DNA from: CAVSWT01 sp963775245
GTDB lineage: Bacteria > Bacteroidota > Ignavibacteria > Ignavibacteriales > Ignavibacteriaceae
Length of the DNA stretch: 64,000 nucleotides
Assembly: GCA_963775245.1 (NCBI GenBank)
Contig: CAVZID010000037.1
Coordinates: 89,871 to 153,870, forward strand
Reading direction: 5' to 3'
Below the pieces are notes generated by a model, which had not been told where the DNA came from, made no database searches, and was given only the letters and a program-made list of their open reading frames with translations. The position numbers were made by a program, and so were the translations under genes. Positions 1-8,573 of this stretch are shown in pieces. Every line of letters starts with the position of its first letter. Position 1 is the stretch's first letter.

Positions 1-70
1 TTTGTCTTTTAAGTTTCTTTTCCTGTTTCCCGGAATTGTTTTCCTTTTGTTTGCTTTCTTCTTCGCTCAA
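1..70 (-). CDS. Possible N-terminus of a gene cut by the window edge
   Basis: On the minus strand an open frame begins at a TTG codon and runs off the left edge without a stop. The 23 visible residues start MSEEES and are highly charged (many Lys, Glu, Gln). An AAGG sequence lies five bases before the TTG and could serve as ribosome binding site. Nothing else about the product can be seen. It would be read in the same direction as the rfaE genes, about 90 bases downstream of them. Confidence 0.35.
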   Translation of the reverse strand, partial: MSEEESKQKENNSGKQEKKLKRQ

Positions 71-160
71 TGTAACCTTATAATACTACTAATTATTCTT
101 GTAAAAATTGGTTAAATAGATTAAATAAAATAAACTTAAAATCAAATGATGAAATTCTTA

Positions 161-640
161 TTAGGAATTATATCTGCTTAAAATGGTCTGAATAATTTTC
201 GAAGTGGATTGATTATTTACAAACTCAATTGCTTTTACCTCGCCGCCATTTTTCATTACAACATCTTTACCCACTATATTATCGATTGCCCAATCCGCCC
301 CTTTTACTAATACATCGGGAATAAGTTTCTCAATTACATTAGCTGGCGTCTCTTCATCGAATAAAGTTACATAATCAACAGCTTTCAAATTTAAAATTAA
401 GAATGCCCTTTCTTCTTCGGTAACTATGGGGCGTTTTTCTCCTTTAATTTTTTTTACTGATAGGTCACTATTCAATCCAACTATTAGGATGTCTCCTAAT
501 GCTTTTGCTTTATTCAAATAGTCAACGTGGCCTGAATGTAATATATCAAAAACACCATTAGTAAAAACTACTTTTTTGTTTTGTGATTTTAGCTCTTTCC
601 TTATCTCAGCTAATTTATCTAAAGATGTAATTGAACTCAT
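161..640 (-). CDS. rfaE2: D-glycero-beta-D-manno-heptose 1-phosphate adenylyltransferase (RfaE domain II)
   Basis: This cytoplasmic enzyme transfers AMP from ATP to heptose 1-phosphate, giving ADP-heptose for the LPS inner core. The 159 residues form one cytidylyltransferase-like domain. The nucleotide-binding motif FTNGVFDILHSGH lies at residues 26-38, with HSGH at 35-38, and a conserved KGADW sits in the C-terminal half. The length matches the stand-alone family; in E. coli the same domain is the C-terminal half of HldE. Its ATG overlaps the stop of rfaE1 by four bases (ATGA), so the two halves of HldE are separate but translationally coupled here. Identification is firm. Confidence 0.93.
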   Translation of the reverse strand: MSSITSLDKLAEIRKELKSQNKKVVFTNGVFDILHSGHVDYLNKAKALGDILIVGLNSDLSVKKIKGEKRPIVTEEERAFLILNLKAVDYVTLFDEETPANVIEKLIPDVLVKGADWAIDNIVGKDVVMKNGGEVKAIEFVNNQSTSKIIQTILSRYNS

Positions 641-1632
641 TTATTTTCTGCAATAATTGTTTTGAATAATTTTTCTTTATCAATCGGCACTATTCCAACT
701 TCTTCACAAACTAAACCGCCGGCATAATTTGCGAGGTAAGAAGCTTCAATAATATTTGCATCAGCAGCAAGTGCCATAGTTAAAGTTGAAATCACTGTAT
801 CTCCGGCACCCGATACATCCGCAACATGTCTTGCTTTTGTAGGCATTCTTTTTTCAGGTTTGTTTTTTTCAAACACCGCAATACCGCTTTCACCAAGTGT
901 TAATAAAATATTTTTAGCTTTAAGCTTGTCTAATAATTTATTTCCGGCATCGGTTATATCTTCATTATTTCTTATCTTCATTCCCAAAACATCTTCAGCT
1001 TCTTTTTTGTTAGGTTTAAATACTGTTACATTTTTATAAGAGAAGAAATTATTGAATTTTGGGTCAACTGTGATTAAAACTTTTTTTGAATTTGCCAGCT
1101 CAATTATTTTTTCAATTAGCCAGGGAGTCAACACTCCTTTATTATAATCCTGAAGGATAATCCCATCCAGTTCTTTTATATGTTCTTCAATAAAGCCGAA
1201 TAACTTTTTTTGAATAACTTTATTAACATATTGTTTGCTTTCTTTATCAATCCTAACAACATGCTGACTGTCAGCAATCACACGTGTTTTCGCAGTGGTT
1301 GGGCGTGTTTCATCTAAAATAATTCCGTCTGCTGAAATATCTTCCTCGGTTATTAGAGAACGGAAAATAGTCCCATCATTATCATAACCTATTACACCAA
1401 CTGGAAAGGGTATGCCGCCAAGCTTTAAAATATTCAAAGCACAGTTTGCTGCGCCGCCAAAACGATAAAATTCATTTTCAACTTCCACCACTGGAACAGG
1501 TGCTTCAGGCGAAATTCTTTTAACATCGCCTCTGAAATATGAATCGAGCATCATATCTCCAACTATAGCTATCTTCAATCCATTGAAACTGTTTTTAAGA
1601 TGTTCAATTCTTTTCTGAGAAAGCTTAATCAT
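637..1632 (-). CDS. rfaE1: D-glycero-beta-D-manno-heptose 7-phosphate kinase (RfaE domain I)
   Basis: A PfkB/ribokinase-family sugar kinase that phosphorylates heptose 7-phosphate at C1, the step before the RfaE2 reaction. The 331 residues show the N-terminal GD..LD substrate region (residues 25-30), GGAANCALN (59-67) for sugar binding, and the C-terminal DVSGAGDTV signature (272-280), where Asp278 is the expected catalytic base. It is first in a two-gene unit with rfaE2 (four-base overlap). Full length and intact. In E. coli the same activity is the N-terminal half of HldE. Confidence 0.93.
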   Translation of the reverse strand: MIKLSQKRIEHLKNSFNGLKIAIVGDMMLDSYFRGDVKRISPEAPVPVVEVENEFYRFGGAANCALNILKLGGIPFPVGVIGYDNDGTIFRSLITEEDISADGIILDETRPTTAKTRVIADSQHVVRIDKESKQYVNKVIQKKLFGFIEEHIKELDGIILQDYNKGVLTPWLIEKIIELANSKKVLITVDPKFNNFFSYKNVTVFKPNKKEAEDVLGMKIRNNEDITDAGNKLLDKLKAKNILLTLGESGIAVFEKNKPEKRMPTKARHVADVSGAGDTVISTLTMALAADANIIEASYLANYAGGLVCEEVGIVPIDKEKLFKTIIAENK

Positions 1633-1768
1633 TTATTGCCTTATTATTCATTTTTTTGATGCTAAAGATAATGATATTTTAAATTTTGAAAAAGAAATAA
1701 GAGGTTTTGCTATAAGTACAGAACAGTAAATTGAAGGCTTTTTATAATTTTTTTTTCAAATTACTTTT

Positions 1769-2035
1769 TTATTCGTAATGTGTCCACATTCTAATAATTT
1801 TCACAGTTTTAATATCTTTTAAAACTTGGTATATTACTCTATGCTGAATATTAATACGACGGGAGTATACCCCAAATAAATCTCCAACTAATTTTTCAAA
1901 TGGGGGTGGAGTTTTAAATGGATCATTTTCTAAAATATTGAGTATTCTTTGAGCCTTTTCTTTTAAGTTCGCTGCTTTTAACTTCTTGGCATCTTTCTGT
2001 GCTTGTTTGGTATATGCTAATCGCCATTTTACCAT
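1769..2035 (-). CDS. Txe/YoeB-family toxin (ribosome-dependent mRNA interferase)
   Basis: An 88-residue basic protein of the RelE/ParE fold. The central GVYSRRINIQHRVIY stretch and the terminal RMWTHYE match the YoeB pattern, in which the Arg and the near-C-terminal His-Tyr are active-site residues. YoeB proteins cut mRNA at the ribosomal A site when freed from their antitoxin. The start codon overlaps the end of the upstream YefM-like gene by seven bases, the usual antitoxin-first order. Intact and of normal family length (about 84 residues). Confidence 0.9.
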   Translation of the reverse strand: MVKWRLAYTKQAQKDAKKLKAANLKEKAQRILNILENDPFKTPPPFEKLVGDLFGVYSRRINIQHRVIYQVLKDIKTVKIIRMWTHYE

Positions 2036-2271
2036 ACAAGTTTATCAGAACACTTATCAATTGGCGTTTTCATTCCACTTATTATCGATTCTCTCATATT
2101 AGGTATCGATAATAAAAATAAAGTTTCTTGAATTGCTCTCCAATCTTCTTCCGATAATAACACCGCTTTATTCCTTTTACCGGAAATGACGATTGGTTCA
2201 CTTGCTTCAGCAGTTTCATCGATCAACTTGTATAAATTGCTTCTTGCGTCCGTAGCTGTTATTGTCTTCAT
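2029..2271 (-). CDS. YefM/Phd-family antitoxin
   Basis: An 80-residue protein starting MKTITATDARSNLYKLID, the classic N-terminal DNA-binding region of Phd/YefM antitoxins, followed by EPIVISGKRNKAVLLSEEDW, the conserved dimer strand and loop. The C-terminal half should be the flexible toxin-wrapping segment. It neutralises the downstream YoeB-like toxin and probably represses the pair through the GTAC-centred inverted repeat just upstream. Start chosen at the ATG, which is the only good Met. Confidence 0.9.
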   Translation of the reverse strand: MKTITATDARSNLYKLIDETAEASEPIVISGKRNKAVLLSEEDWRAIQETLFLLSIPNMRESIISGMKTPIDKCSDKLVW

Positions 2272-2290
2272 TTTATCATTTTTTTACAAA

Positions 2291-2310
2291 CGTACGTAAT
2301 TAAGTACGCA
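2291..2310 (-). promoter_or_regulatory. Candidate YefM operator
   Basis: About 20 bases before the antitoxin start, two GTAC cores lie 12 bases apart (2292-2295 and 2304-2307) inside an imperfect palindrome, CGTACGTAATTAAGTACGCA. YefM of E. coli is known to bind short palindromes with a TGTACA core. The match is by analogy only. Confidence 0.45.
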
Positions 2311-2354
2311 TAGTCAAATTAATATTTTATAGGGTTTAACATGGGTTGCTTTGA

Positions 2355-3350
2355 TTATGTAATGCAATTACCAAAAGGATTAACTCTATCCTCTTCAAAG
2401 TAAGGACGGTAATTTTCGTTAGCATCCATTTCCTGAACCCACCCGTTTTCGAGTCCGTATTTTTCAAGAAGATTTATTGCTCTTGCATATTCCGAATAAG
2501 AAATTTTTCTATCAAGCAAAATATTTGTGTGTGCTTTGTTGGTAGGATAATATTGAGCCATTAATGAAATATGAACTTGAGGATTAAGTTCTTTACTTAT
2601 AAATTTAAAAACATTTTCAGATTCAGCTAAACCATTCGGCATTACAAGATGCCTAATAATTAATCCCCTAACCACAACATCATTTTCAAATACTAATTTG
2701 CTTCCAACCTGCCGGTACATTTCTTTTATCGACATGCTTGCCTGATCAAAATAATCTTTAACTTTTGAAAACTCTCTTCCTTCTTCATTCATTCCCCATT
2801 TGAAATCAGGCAAATAAATATCTATAACTCCATCATAAAGCTTAAGCATTTCAACGGTGTCGTAGGCATTTGTGTTATAAATTATTGGAAGATGAAGTCC
2901 TTTCTCTGCTGCAATCTTTATTGCTTTTAATATTGTTGCAGAAAAATGCGTTGGCGAAACTAAGCCAATGCTGTGACAATTTTTATTTTGAAGCTCAATC
3001 ATTATATCAGCAAGTCGTTCATGCGTTACTTCGTTTTTAATTTCAGCTTTATAATTTTGACTGATAATGTAGTTCTGGCAAAAGGCACATCGTAAGTTGC
3101 AATTACCAAAAAAAATATTTCCAACTCCATTTGTCCCGACTAACACAGGCTCTTCACCAAAATGCGGAGTATAAGATGAAATAATTGGAAGTGAGCCGCT
3201 TTGACAAACACCGAATTCACCATTAGTTCTATCAATCAAGCAATTACGCGGGCAGCTTGTACATGATTTCAAAACTTCTTCGGCAAGTTCCACCCTTTTT
3301 TCAAATTCCCTGGATTCAAGCAGCTTAATATAGGATGGGATGAACGTCAT
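2355..3350 (-). CDS. PflX-like radical SAM protein (COG1313 type)
   Basis: A 331-residue radical SAM protein of the PflX group, annotated elsewhere as a putative pyruvate formate-lyase activating enzyme, though no substrate is established. The N-terminal CTSCPRNCLIDR segment (about residues 31-42) and a further CQSG supply extra cysteines. The radical SAM triad is in GNCNLRCAFCQNY near residue 87 (CxxxCxxC: Cys at NCNLRCAFC). SYTPHFGEEPVLVG is a family-specific stretch. No glycyl radical enzyme or partner is encoded nearby, so its target is unknown. It stands alone between the toxin-antitoxin pair and the propeller gene. Confidence 0.85.
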   Translation of the reverse strand: MTFIPSYIKLLESREFEKRVELAEEVLKSCTSCPRNCLIDRTNGEFGVCQSGSLPIISSYTPHFGEEPVLVGTNGVGNIFFGNCNLRCAFCQNYIISQNYKAEIKNEVTHERLADIMIELQNKNCHSIGLVSPTHFSATILKAIKIAAEKGLHLPIIYNTNAYDTVEMLKLYDGVIDIYLPDFKWGMNEEGREFSKVKDYFDQASMSIKEMYRQVGSKLVFENDVVVRGLIIRHLVMPNGLAESENVFKFISKELNPQVHISLMAQYYPTNKAHTNILLDRKISYSEYARAINLLEKYGLENGWVQEMDANENYRPYFEEDRVNPFGNCIT

Positions 3351-3450
3351 GATTTAAGGAAATTAATTTCAAAATAATTTTGTTTACAACCTTTCATGTT
3401 CTTATCTCTTTAATCTTAATTCTTGTCTCTTTTTTCTTATCTCTTAAATC

Positions 3451-4638
3451 TTATCTCTTTTTTCTAACTTTCTTCTTAGGCTTTTCCTTAACAGCATACC
3501 ATTTAGCAAGCGGGTTTGCAATAGTTACTCTCCATAACCCTTTAGAAGAACCTACCCACATATAAGTTCCATCAAAATAAAGTGCATGAATTTCAGAAGA
3601 ACTCAAGTCAGTTTTATTTAGGTCAATTGGAGTTGAAACCCCTGTAAACCTATTTATCAAAACAATTCCCTGCCCATATTCTTTCTTTTCATTTTTATTG
3701 AATGAATAAAGAGAAGCCCATATTTCATTTCCTGTTTTCTGCATACTGTAAACACCATTCGCCGGCAGCCCGCTTTGAGTTGAAATTTTATCCCAGCTAA
3801 AACGCCTGTCATATCTGTATATTCCACCAATATTAAACTGGGGTGATTCCTTTGTAATGAATTCATCCGTTCCAAACCAAACAAAACTTCCTTCAAATAA
3901 AATTTGAGAAATAGACACAGCATCGCCGTCTTCCTGGAATCCTTTGTTTTTATTATTAATAAAATCCCAGGCAGATTTATCATCAATGTTTTTTCTTTTA
4001 TCATAAATATGAACACCTGATTCGGTGCCAAACCAAACAAGACTGTCACCATCCAATCCAATAGCAGTGATATCATTTGTTTTTGAATCATTATGCTTTG
4101 TTAAATTAAAATCAGTAAATCGGCGCCTACGAACATCAAACATAGATAAATTAATAAATCTTCCAATCCACAGATAATTTTTATAAGGATCATAAGTTAG
4201 AGATCTAATCCAGTTGCCCATTTCACCACCGGCAGCAAATTTTCTTTTTCTCCAGTTATCTCTTTTTATATCATAAGTATACAGCCCGTCATTTGATCCT
4301 GCCCAAACATAATCTTTACTGGCTGCTATGTTGCCGAAAAGATCATTATCTATTTTTTTATTTTTAGTTGAAAAATTTTCCCATTCATCATCTTTGTATG
4401 AATACCGGAATATACCATCGCCATAAGTTGCCACCCATAGGTTATCACCTTCTTTGGTTATACCGGAAATAAATGAACCATCAAGGTATAATTCGGATTT
4501 ATCTTGCGCTGCTAATTTGATGGGAATAAATAATAAAATTACGAGAGTGGCAAAGCAAAGATTAAATAAAAATAACTCAGCATTACATTTGAAATCAGCA
4601 CAAATAGTTTTGAGAAGCCCATGAGTTTCCATGGGCAT
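3451..4638 (-). CDS. Exported seven-bladed beta-propeller protein (Reg_prop-like repeats)
   Basis: The protein has an N-terminal hydrophobic segment (LFLFNLCFATLVILLFIP, then a plausible cleavage after LAAQ), so it is exported. Seven blade motifs of the W-hydrophobic-G/A type follow: LWVATYG, VWAGSND, LWIGRFI, VWFGTES, VWFGTDE, IWASLYS and MWVGSSK. These are the repeats of the two-component regulator propeller family, here without a kinase part. The C-terminus is a basic tail (KEKPKKKVRKKR). I chose the ATG two bases beyond the panB stop; a longer frame would run 50 bases into panB. Both possible start ATGs lie in a GCCCATG/CATGGGC hairpin (4617-4636). Function unknown. Confidence 0.7.
   Translation of the reverse strand: MPMETHGLLKTICADFKCNAELFLFNLCFATLVILLFIPIKLAAQDKSELYLDGSFISGITKEGDNLWVATYGDGIFRYSYKDDEWENFSTKNKKIDNDLFGNIAASKDYVWAGSNDGLYTYDIKRDNWRKRKFAAGGEMGNWIRSLTYDPYKNYLWIGRFINLSMFDVRRRRFTDFNLTKHNDSKTNDITAIGLDGDSLVWFGTESGVHIYDKRKNIDDKSAWDFINNKNKGFQEDGDAVSISQILFEGSFVWFGTDEFITKESPQFNIGGIYRYDRRFSWDKISTQSGLPANGVYSMQKTGNEIWASLYSFNKNEKKEYGQGIVLINRFTGVSTPIDLNKTDLSSSEIHALYFDGTYMWVGSSKGLWRVTIANPLAKWYAVKEKPKKKVRKKR
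4617..4636 (-). promoter_or_regulatory. Hairpin covering the start codons of the propeller gene
   Basis: A perfect 7-bp inverted repeat, GCCCATG-AGTTTC-CATGGGC, sits directly after panB. On the minus strand both candidate ATG codons of the propeller gene (starts at 4638 and 4632) lie in or next to this stem. It could limit translation, or be a weak transcript end for panB; no T-run follows. Confidence 0.4.
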
Positions 4639-4639
4639 A

Positions 4640-5455
4640 TTAATAGCTCTCTTTTTCAGAAGGAAATTTAGTGTTCTTAACATCGTCAATATAATTTTTC
4701 ACAGCATCTCTAATACCCGCAGCAAGATTACCATAATTTTTTACAAAGCGGGGATGAAAATCTTCATTTAATCCAAGCATATCGGGAGTAACTAATATTT
4801 GCCCATCGCAATAAACTCCTGCTCCAATTCCAATAGTAGGAATGGAAACTGATTCTGTTACTTGTTTACCCAAAGAAGCGGGTATCTTTTCCAGAACGAT
4901 TGCAAATGCGCCGGCTTCTTCAATTACTTTTGCATCTTTTAAAATTTCTTCAGCTTCTTCTTTTGTTCTTCCTCTTTCACGATAACTCCCGAATTGATAA
5001 ATACTTTGCGGCGTTAATCCTATATGGCCCATAACTGGAATTCCGGCAGCAGTGATTTTTTTTATTGTATCCGCCACTCTTTCACCACCTTCAATTTTTA
5101 CTGCACCGGCGTAAGTTTCTTTCATAATTCTACCGGCGTTTCTAAATCCTTCATCAACACTTAGCTGGTAAGACATAAAAGGCATATCCACAACAAGCAT
5201 CGCACGATTTACTCCTTTGGCAACAGCTTTAGTATGATAAATCATTTCATCCATTGTAACCGGAAGAGTTGTATCGTTACCCTGGAAAACATTGCTTAAA
5301 GAATCTCCGACAAGTATAACATCGATCCCGGCCTGGTCAAGAAGCTTTGCTGTTATAAAATCGTAAGCTGTAAGTGCAGAGATCTTTATTCCTTTCTTTT
5401 TAAGAAGCTGTAATGACTTTGTAGTAATTCTTTTAATCTGCTTTTCGGTGCTCAT
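4640..5455 (-). CDS. panB: 3-methyl-2-oxobutanoate hydroxymethyltransferase
   Basis: First committed enzyme of pantothenate synthesis: it adds a hydroxymethyl group from 5,10-methylene-tetrahydrofolate to alpha-ketoisovalerate, making ketopantoate. The 271 residues include ISALTAYDFITAKLLDQAGID, ILVGDSLSNVFQGNDTTLPVT (metal-binding Asp in GDS), VKIEGG and GHIGLTPQ, and TIGIGAG, all PanB hallmarks. Length is normal for the family. It stands six bases from the LipM-like gene and is followed at once by the propeller gene. No panC or panD is in the window. Confidence 0.95.
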   Translation of the reverse strand: MSTEKQIKRITTKSLQLLKKKGIKISALTAYDFITAKLLDQAGIDVILVGDSLSNVFQGNDTTLPVTMDEMIYHTKAVAKGVNRAMLVVDMPFMSYQLSVDEGFRNAGRIMKETYAGAVKIEGGERVADTIKKITAAGIPVMGHIGLTPQSIYQFGSYRERGRTKEEAEEILKDAKVIEEAGAFAIVLEKIPASLGKQVTESVSIPTIGIGAGVYCDGQILVTPDMLGLNEDFHPRFVKNYGNLAAGIRDAVKNYIDDVKNTKFPSEKESY

Positions 5456-5461
5456 AGTATT

Positions 5462-6229
5462 TTATATGATATTTTCTGTATTAAAAATTTCTTCTTGTGA
5501 AATGCGATCCATCTTAATATTAAAATATTTTTCAAAACCTACATATAATGAAGATAAAAGTCTATCATAATCAATTGGCTCATTTAAGATTGATTTAAGA
5601 TCAATTGTATTCGTATCCAATTTTTCTTTAACTTCTTTTAATTTATCTTCATCTAAATTAAGATAATCAACAATCTTTTTATGATTGTCATCGCACAAAA
5701 TAGAACCATGTTGTAAAACTACATTCCCCATTTTTCTTTGCGCACTTCCTACAAGTTTCCGGCCGTTATAATTTATTTCATCCTTTGCTGAAATTGCAAA
5801 ACAAATAGAGTTAGTTTGATTCTTATATAAAGATGAAAAGTCAGCCTGCTTTTTTTCAAGCTCAATTTCTGTTAAGCGATTGTCGTAAATTTTTAACGAT
5901 TTATAAATTGCTTTATTAATTTCATGATAAATTGTTTTAGGCGAAAAATTAAAATCAACAGGCATAACAACTGAGTAAGTAAGTTCCTCAGCATGAAGAA
6001 TGGCTCTCCCCCCGGTGGGACGCTTAACTACACCAATATTATCTTCAGCAGTTTTACTTAATTTAATTTCATCAAAACTTTGGTTTGCCCCTAGTGAAAT
6101 ACAATATGGTTTCCATCTATAAAGCCTGAAATAAACATTGTCAGGCAGGTAATTTTTAGCAAGATTAGTATCAAAATCCATATTGAAAGATCCTGCATTA
6201 AATCCACCGTCAATAAAATGCCATTTCAT
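5462..6229 (-). CDS. LipM-like octanoyl/lipoyl transferase (LplA/LipB/BPL superfamily)
   Basis: A 255-residue cytoplasmic protein that should move an octanoyl or lipoyl group onto carrier proteins such as GcvH or E2 subunits. The VKRPTGGRAILHAEELTYSV block (residues 68-87) is the acyl-binding signature, and GRKLVGSAQRK..LQHGSIL (156-177) follows. Cys143 in SICFAIS aligns with the active-site Cys of Bacillus LipM, which argues for a LipM-type octanoyltransferase over a Lys-dependent LplA ligase. Lys158 in GRKLVGS is also present, as in the whole superfamily. Its start overlaps the lpxA stop by four bases. Confidence 0.8.
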   Translation of the reverse strand: MKWHFIDGGFNAGSFNMDFDTNLAKNYLPDNVYFRLYRWKPYCISLGANQSFDEIKLSKTAEDNIGVVKRPTGGRAILHAEELTYSVVMPVDFNFSPKTIYHEINKAIYKSLKIYDNRLTEIELEKKQADFSSLYKNQTNSICFAISAKDEINYNGRKLVGSAQRKMGNVVLQHGSILCDDNHKKIVDYLNLDEDKLKEVKEKLDTNTIDLKSILNEPIDYDRLLSSLYVGFEKYFNIKMDRISQEEIFNTENII

Positions 6230-7002
6230 TTTCTGATTATACCGCGATCGCTTTTATTTATAAAATCAAGAACATTCTGAGCATAAAAATTATCTCTATA
6301 ATTTTCAGCTATCTTTTCTTTTGCTTTAGAAAATGTCAAACCGGAACTATAAAATATATTATAAATATCTTTCAAGGTTGCAATAGCTTCTTTAGGAAAA
6401 CCTCTTCTTCTTAAACCTACTGAGTTGAGCCCCGCAAATCGAATTGGATATCCACTGGCAAGCACGTACGGAGGAATATCTGATGAAACTAATTTGCAGG
6501 CGCCAGCCATTGAATACTGTCCGATTTTAGAAAACTGATGAACACCGGTTAACCCACCTATAATGACGTGATGTTCAATTGTGGAATGTCCGGCAACTTG
6601 AACCCCATTTGATAATATAACTTCGTCACCAATTTCACAATCATGGGCAATATGTGCATAAGCCATTATCAGACAATTTTTACCAACATGAGTTGCACCA
6701 CCTTCGGATGTGCCTCGATGTAATGTTGCACATTCTCTTATTGTGGTATCACTGTCAATGTAAAGATATGATTTTTCTTTATTGAATTTTAAATCCTGGG
6801 GAACATTTGAAACTGAAGCAGCTTGAAAAATTTTTACACGGTCTGAAATTCTCGCCCCATCATAAATACAGGCATGAGGCCCAATTGAACACTCATTACC
6901 AATTTCTACATCATCTTCAATTATTGCATAGGGGCCGACAACTATATTCTCCCCCAGTTTTGCTTTTGAACTTACAATTGCGGTTGGATGAATATTATTC
7001 AT
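6226..7002 (-). CDS. lpxA: Acyl-ACP--UDP-N-acetylglucosamine O-acyltransferase
   Basis: Catalyses the first step of lipid A synthesis, acylating UDP-GlcNAc at O3. The 258 residues begin with left-handed beta-helix hexapeptide repeats (IHPTAIVSSKAKLGENIVVGPY). The catalytic His is in AYAHIAHDCEIG, and VHQFSKIG and ASGYPIRFAGLN, a hallmark of LpxA, are also present. Length is typical. It follows lpxC-fabZ by eight bases and overlaps the LipM-like gene by four, so it is part of the lipid A operon. Confidence 0.95.
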   Translation of the reverse strand: MNNIHPTAIVSSKAKLGENIVVGPYAIIEDDVEIGNECSIGPHACIYDGARISDRVKIFQAASVSNVPQDLKFNKEKSYLYIDSDTTIRECATLHRGTSEGGATHVGKNCLIMAYAHIAHDCEIGDEVILSNGVQVAGHSTIEHHVIIGGLTGVHQFSKIGQYSMAGACKLVSSDIPPYVLASGYPIRFAGLNSVGLRRRGFPKEAIATLKDIYNIFYSSGLTFSKAKEKIAENYRDNFYAQNVLDFINKSDRGIIRK

Positions 7003-7010
7003 TTAAAATT

Positions 7011-8429
7011 TTATTTTTGTTCTTTTATGCTTACTTCCCTGTCAACTATGCCCGCCATAAATTCCCCTTCAGCGACAAGGTTATTATCTACATAAGCTTT
7101 ACCTGTAAACACCATTACTTTACTTTTTTTATTAGTCAATTCAATTTCGAGATAAAGCTGATCACCTGGAACTACAGGTTTTCTAAATTTTGCATTATTG
7201 ATTTGCATAAAGTAAACGAGCTTTTCTTCCGGGTTTAAAAATGAATTAAGAAGTAAAGCACCTCCAGCCTGAGCTAATGCTTCAAGTATTAATACACCGG
7301 GCATAACAGGCTGCCCTGGGAAATGGCCCTGGAAAAAAGGTTCATTAATTGTTACTGATTTAACACCAATAACTTTTTTATCTAATTCGAGATGAATTAT
7401 TTTATCAACTAACAAAAAGGGATACCTATGCGGCAAAATTCTTTGGATGGCAGCAGTATCAAAAACAACACCTTCTTTTTTAACAAATTGAAATTTCTTT
7501 ACTAACTTTTTCTGCTGATATAATTTTCTTACTTGTTTTGCAAATTCAACATTCGCTCTATGCCCCGGCCTTGCAGCTAATATTTGTGCTTTGATTGGAG
7601 CACCAATTAAAGCAAGATCACCGATCAAGTCAAGAAGTTTGTGGCGGACAGGTTCATTTTTATATCGAAGCTCTTTGTTATTTAAAATTCCATTTGTACC
7701 GATTGAAATATCTTTTTTAATTTTTAGTTTACTTTTTAGCGCTACAAGCTCTTCATCAGTTGCTTTTTTATCTATTATTACAACTGCGTTATCTATATCA
7801 CCACCTTTAATTAATCCGCTGTCAGCCAGCTCTTCTACTTCGCTTAAAAAACAAAAAGTTCTTGCAGGGGCAAATTCAGTGACAAATTCTTTTTCAAGAT
7901 CAAAAAGTCCGGTATGCTGACTGCCAAGAGCAGGATTTTGATAATCCACCATAACTGTTACTCTGTATCCATCAAGCGGTAAAGCTACAATGTCAATCTG
8001 CTTTTCATCTTCATGGAAGACAACTGTTTCATCAATTATCAAATAATCTTTCGGTGCATCCTGCTGAACTAATCCTGCTTCGGTTAATTTTTCCACATAA
8101 GAAATAGCGCTCCCGTCAATAACCGGCGGTTCTATTCCATCAAGTTCAATTATTATGTTATCAATTTGAAGCCCAACTACAGCTGCTAAAACATGTTCAA
8201 CGGTATGAACTTTCGCTTCTCCAATTCCAAGTGTAGTTCCTCTTGAAATATCAACTACGTTATCAGCTACTGCAGTTATTTCAGGATTACCTCCAAGATC
8301 AGTGCGAACAAATCTAATCCCATAATTTTCTTTAGCAGGTTTAAAGGTCATTGTACATGAAGTTCCGGTGTGCAAGCCAATTCCAGACAAGGAAACAGGC
8401 TTTGCTATAGTTCTTTGTAACTCTAACAT
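7011..8429 (-). CDS. lpxC/fabZ: LpxC-FabZ fusion: UDP-3-O-acyl-GlcNAc deacetylase / 3-hydroxyacyl-ACP dehydratase
   Basis: A bifunctional protein typical of Bacteroidota. The N-terminal ~300 residues are LpxC, the zinc deacetylase that commits flux to lipid A: GIGLHTG, VHTVEHVLAA (zinc His), RHKLLDLIGDLALIG (zinc His and Asp) and PGHRANVEF. The C-terminal ~150 residues are FabZ: ILPHRYPFLLVDKI and QGHFPGQPVMPGVLILEALAQ, with the catalytic His and Glu. I chose the ATG giving MLELQRTIAKP; a TTG twelve bases earlier adds only four residues. The fusion joins two pathways competing for 3-hydroxyacyl-ACP. It lies between lpxD and lpxA in one direction. Confidence 0.95.
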   Translation of the reverse strand: MLELQRTIAKPVSLSGIGLHTGTSCTMTFKPAKENYGIRFVRTDLGGNPEITAVADNVVDISRGTTLGIGEAKVHTVEHVLAAVVGLQIDNIIIELDGIEPPVIDGSAISYVEKLTEAGLVQQDAPKDYLIIDETVVFHEDEKQIDIVALPLDGYRVTVMVDYQNPALGSQHTGLFDLEKEFVTEFAPARTFCFLSEVEELADSGLIKGGDIDNAVVIIDKKATDEELVALKSKLKIKKDISIGTNGILNNKELRYKNEPVRHKLLDLIGDLALIGAPIKAQILAARPGHRANVEFAKQVRKLYQQKKLVKKFQFVKKEGVVFDTAAIQRILPHRYPFLLVDKIIHLELDKKVIGVKSVTINEPFFQGHFPGQPVMPGVLILEALAQAGGALLLNSFLNPEEKLVYFMQINNAKFRKPVVPGDQLYLEIELTNKKSKVMVFTGKAYVDNNLVAEGEFMAGIVDREVSIKEQK

Positions 8430-8573
8430 CTTGTAACCCAAATTATATTATACTTTTGCTTTTTTTGAATAAAAATGAATGTCAAAATAGCAAGATGAGT
8501 TATGAAATACAATCATTCACTTGCTGTTCTGATAGGGTATGGGATGATTAAACATTAGCAATTAAAGAGGAAA

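Noticed and set aside
3380..3565. Plus-strand hydrophobic frame near the propeller stop
   Set aside because: It arises from TTATCTCTT-rich low-complexity sequence and the antisense of the propeller tail.
3657..4091. Long minus-strand frame inside the propeller gene
   Set aside because: It is a second frame of the same strand within a gene that has clear blade repeats; no start site or family likeness.
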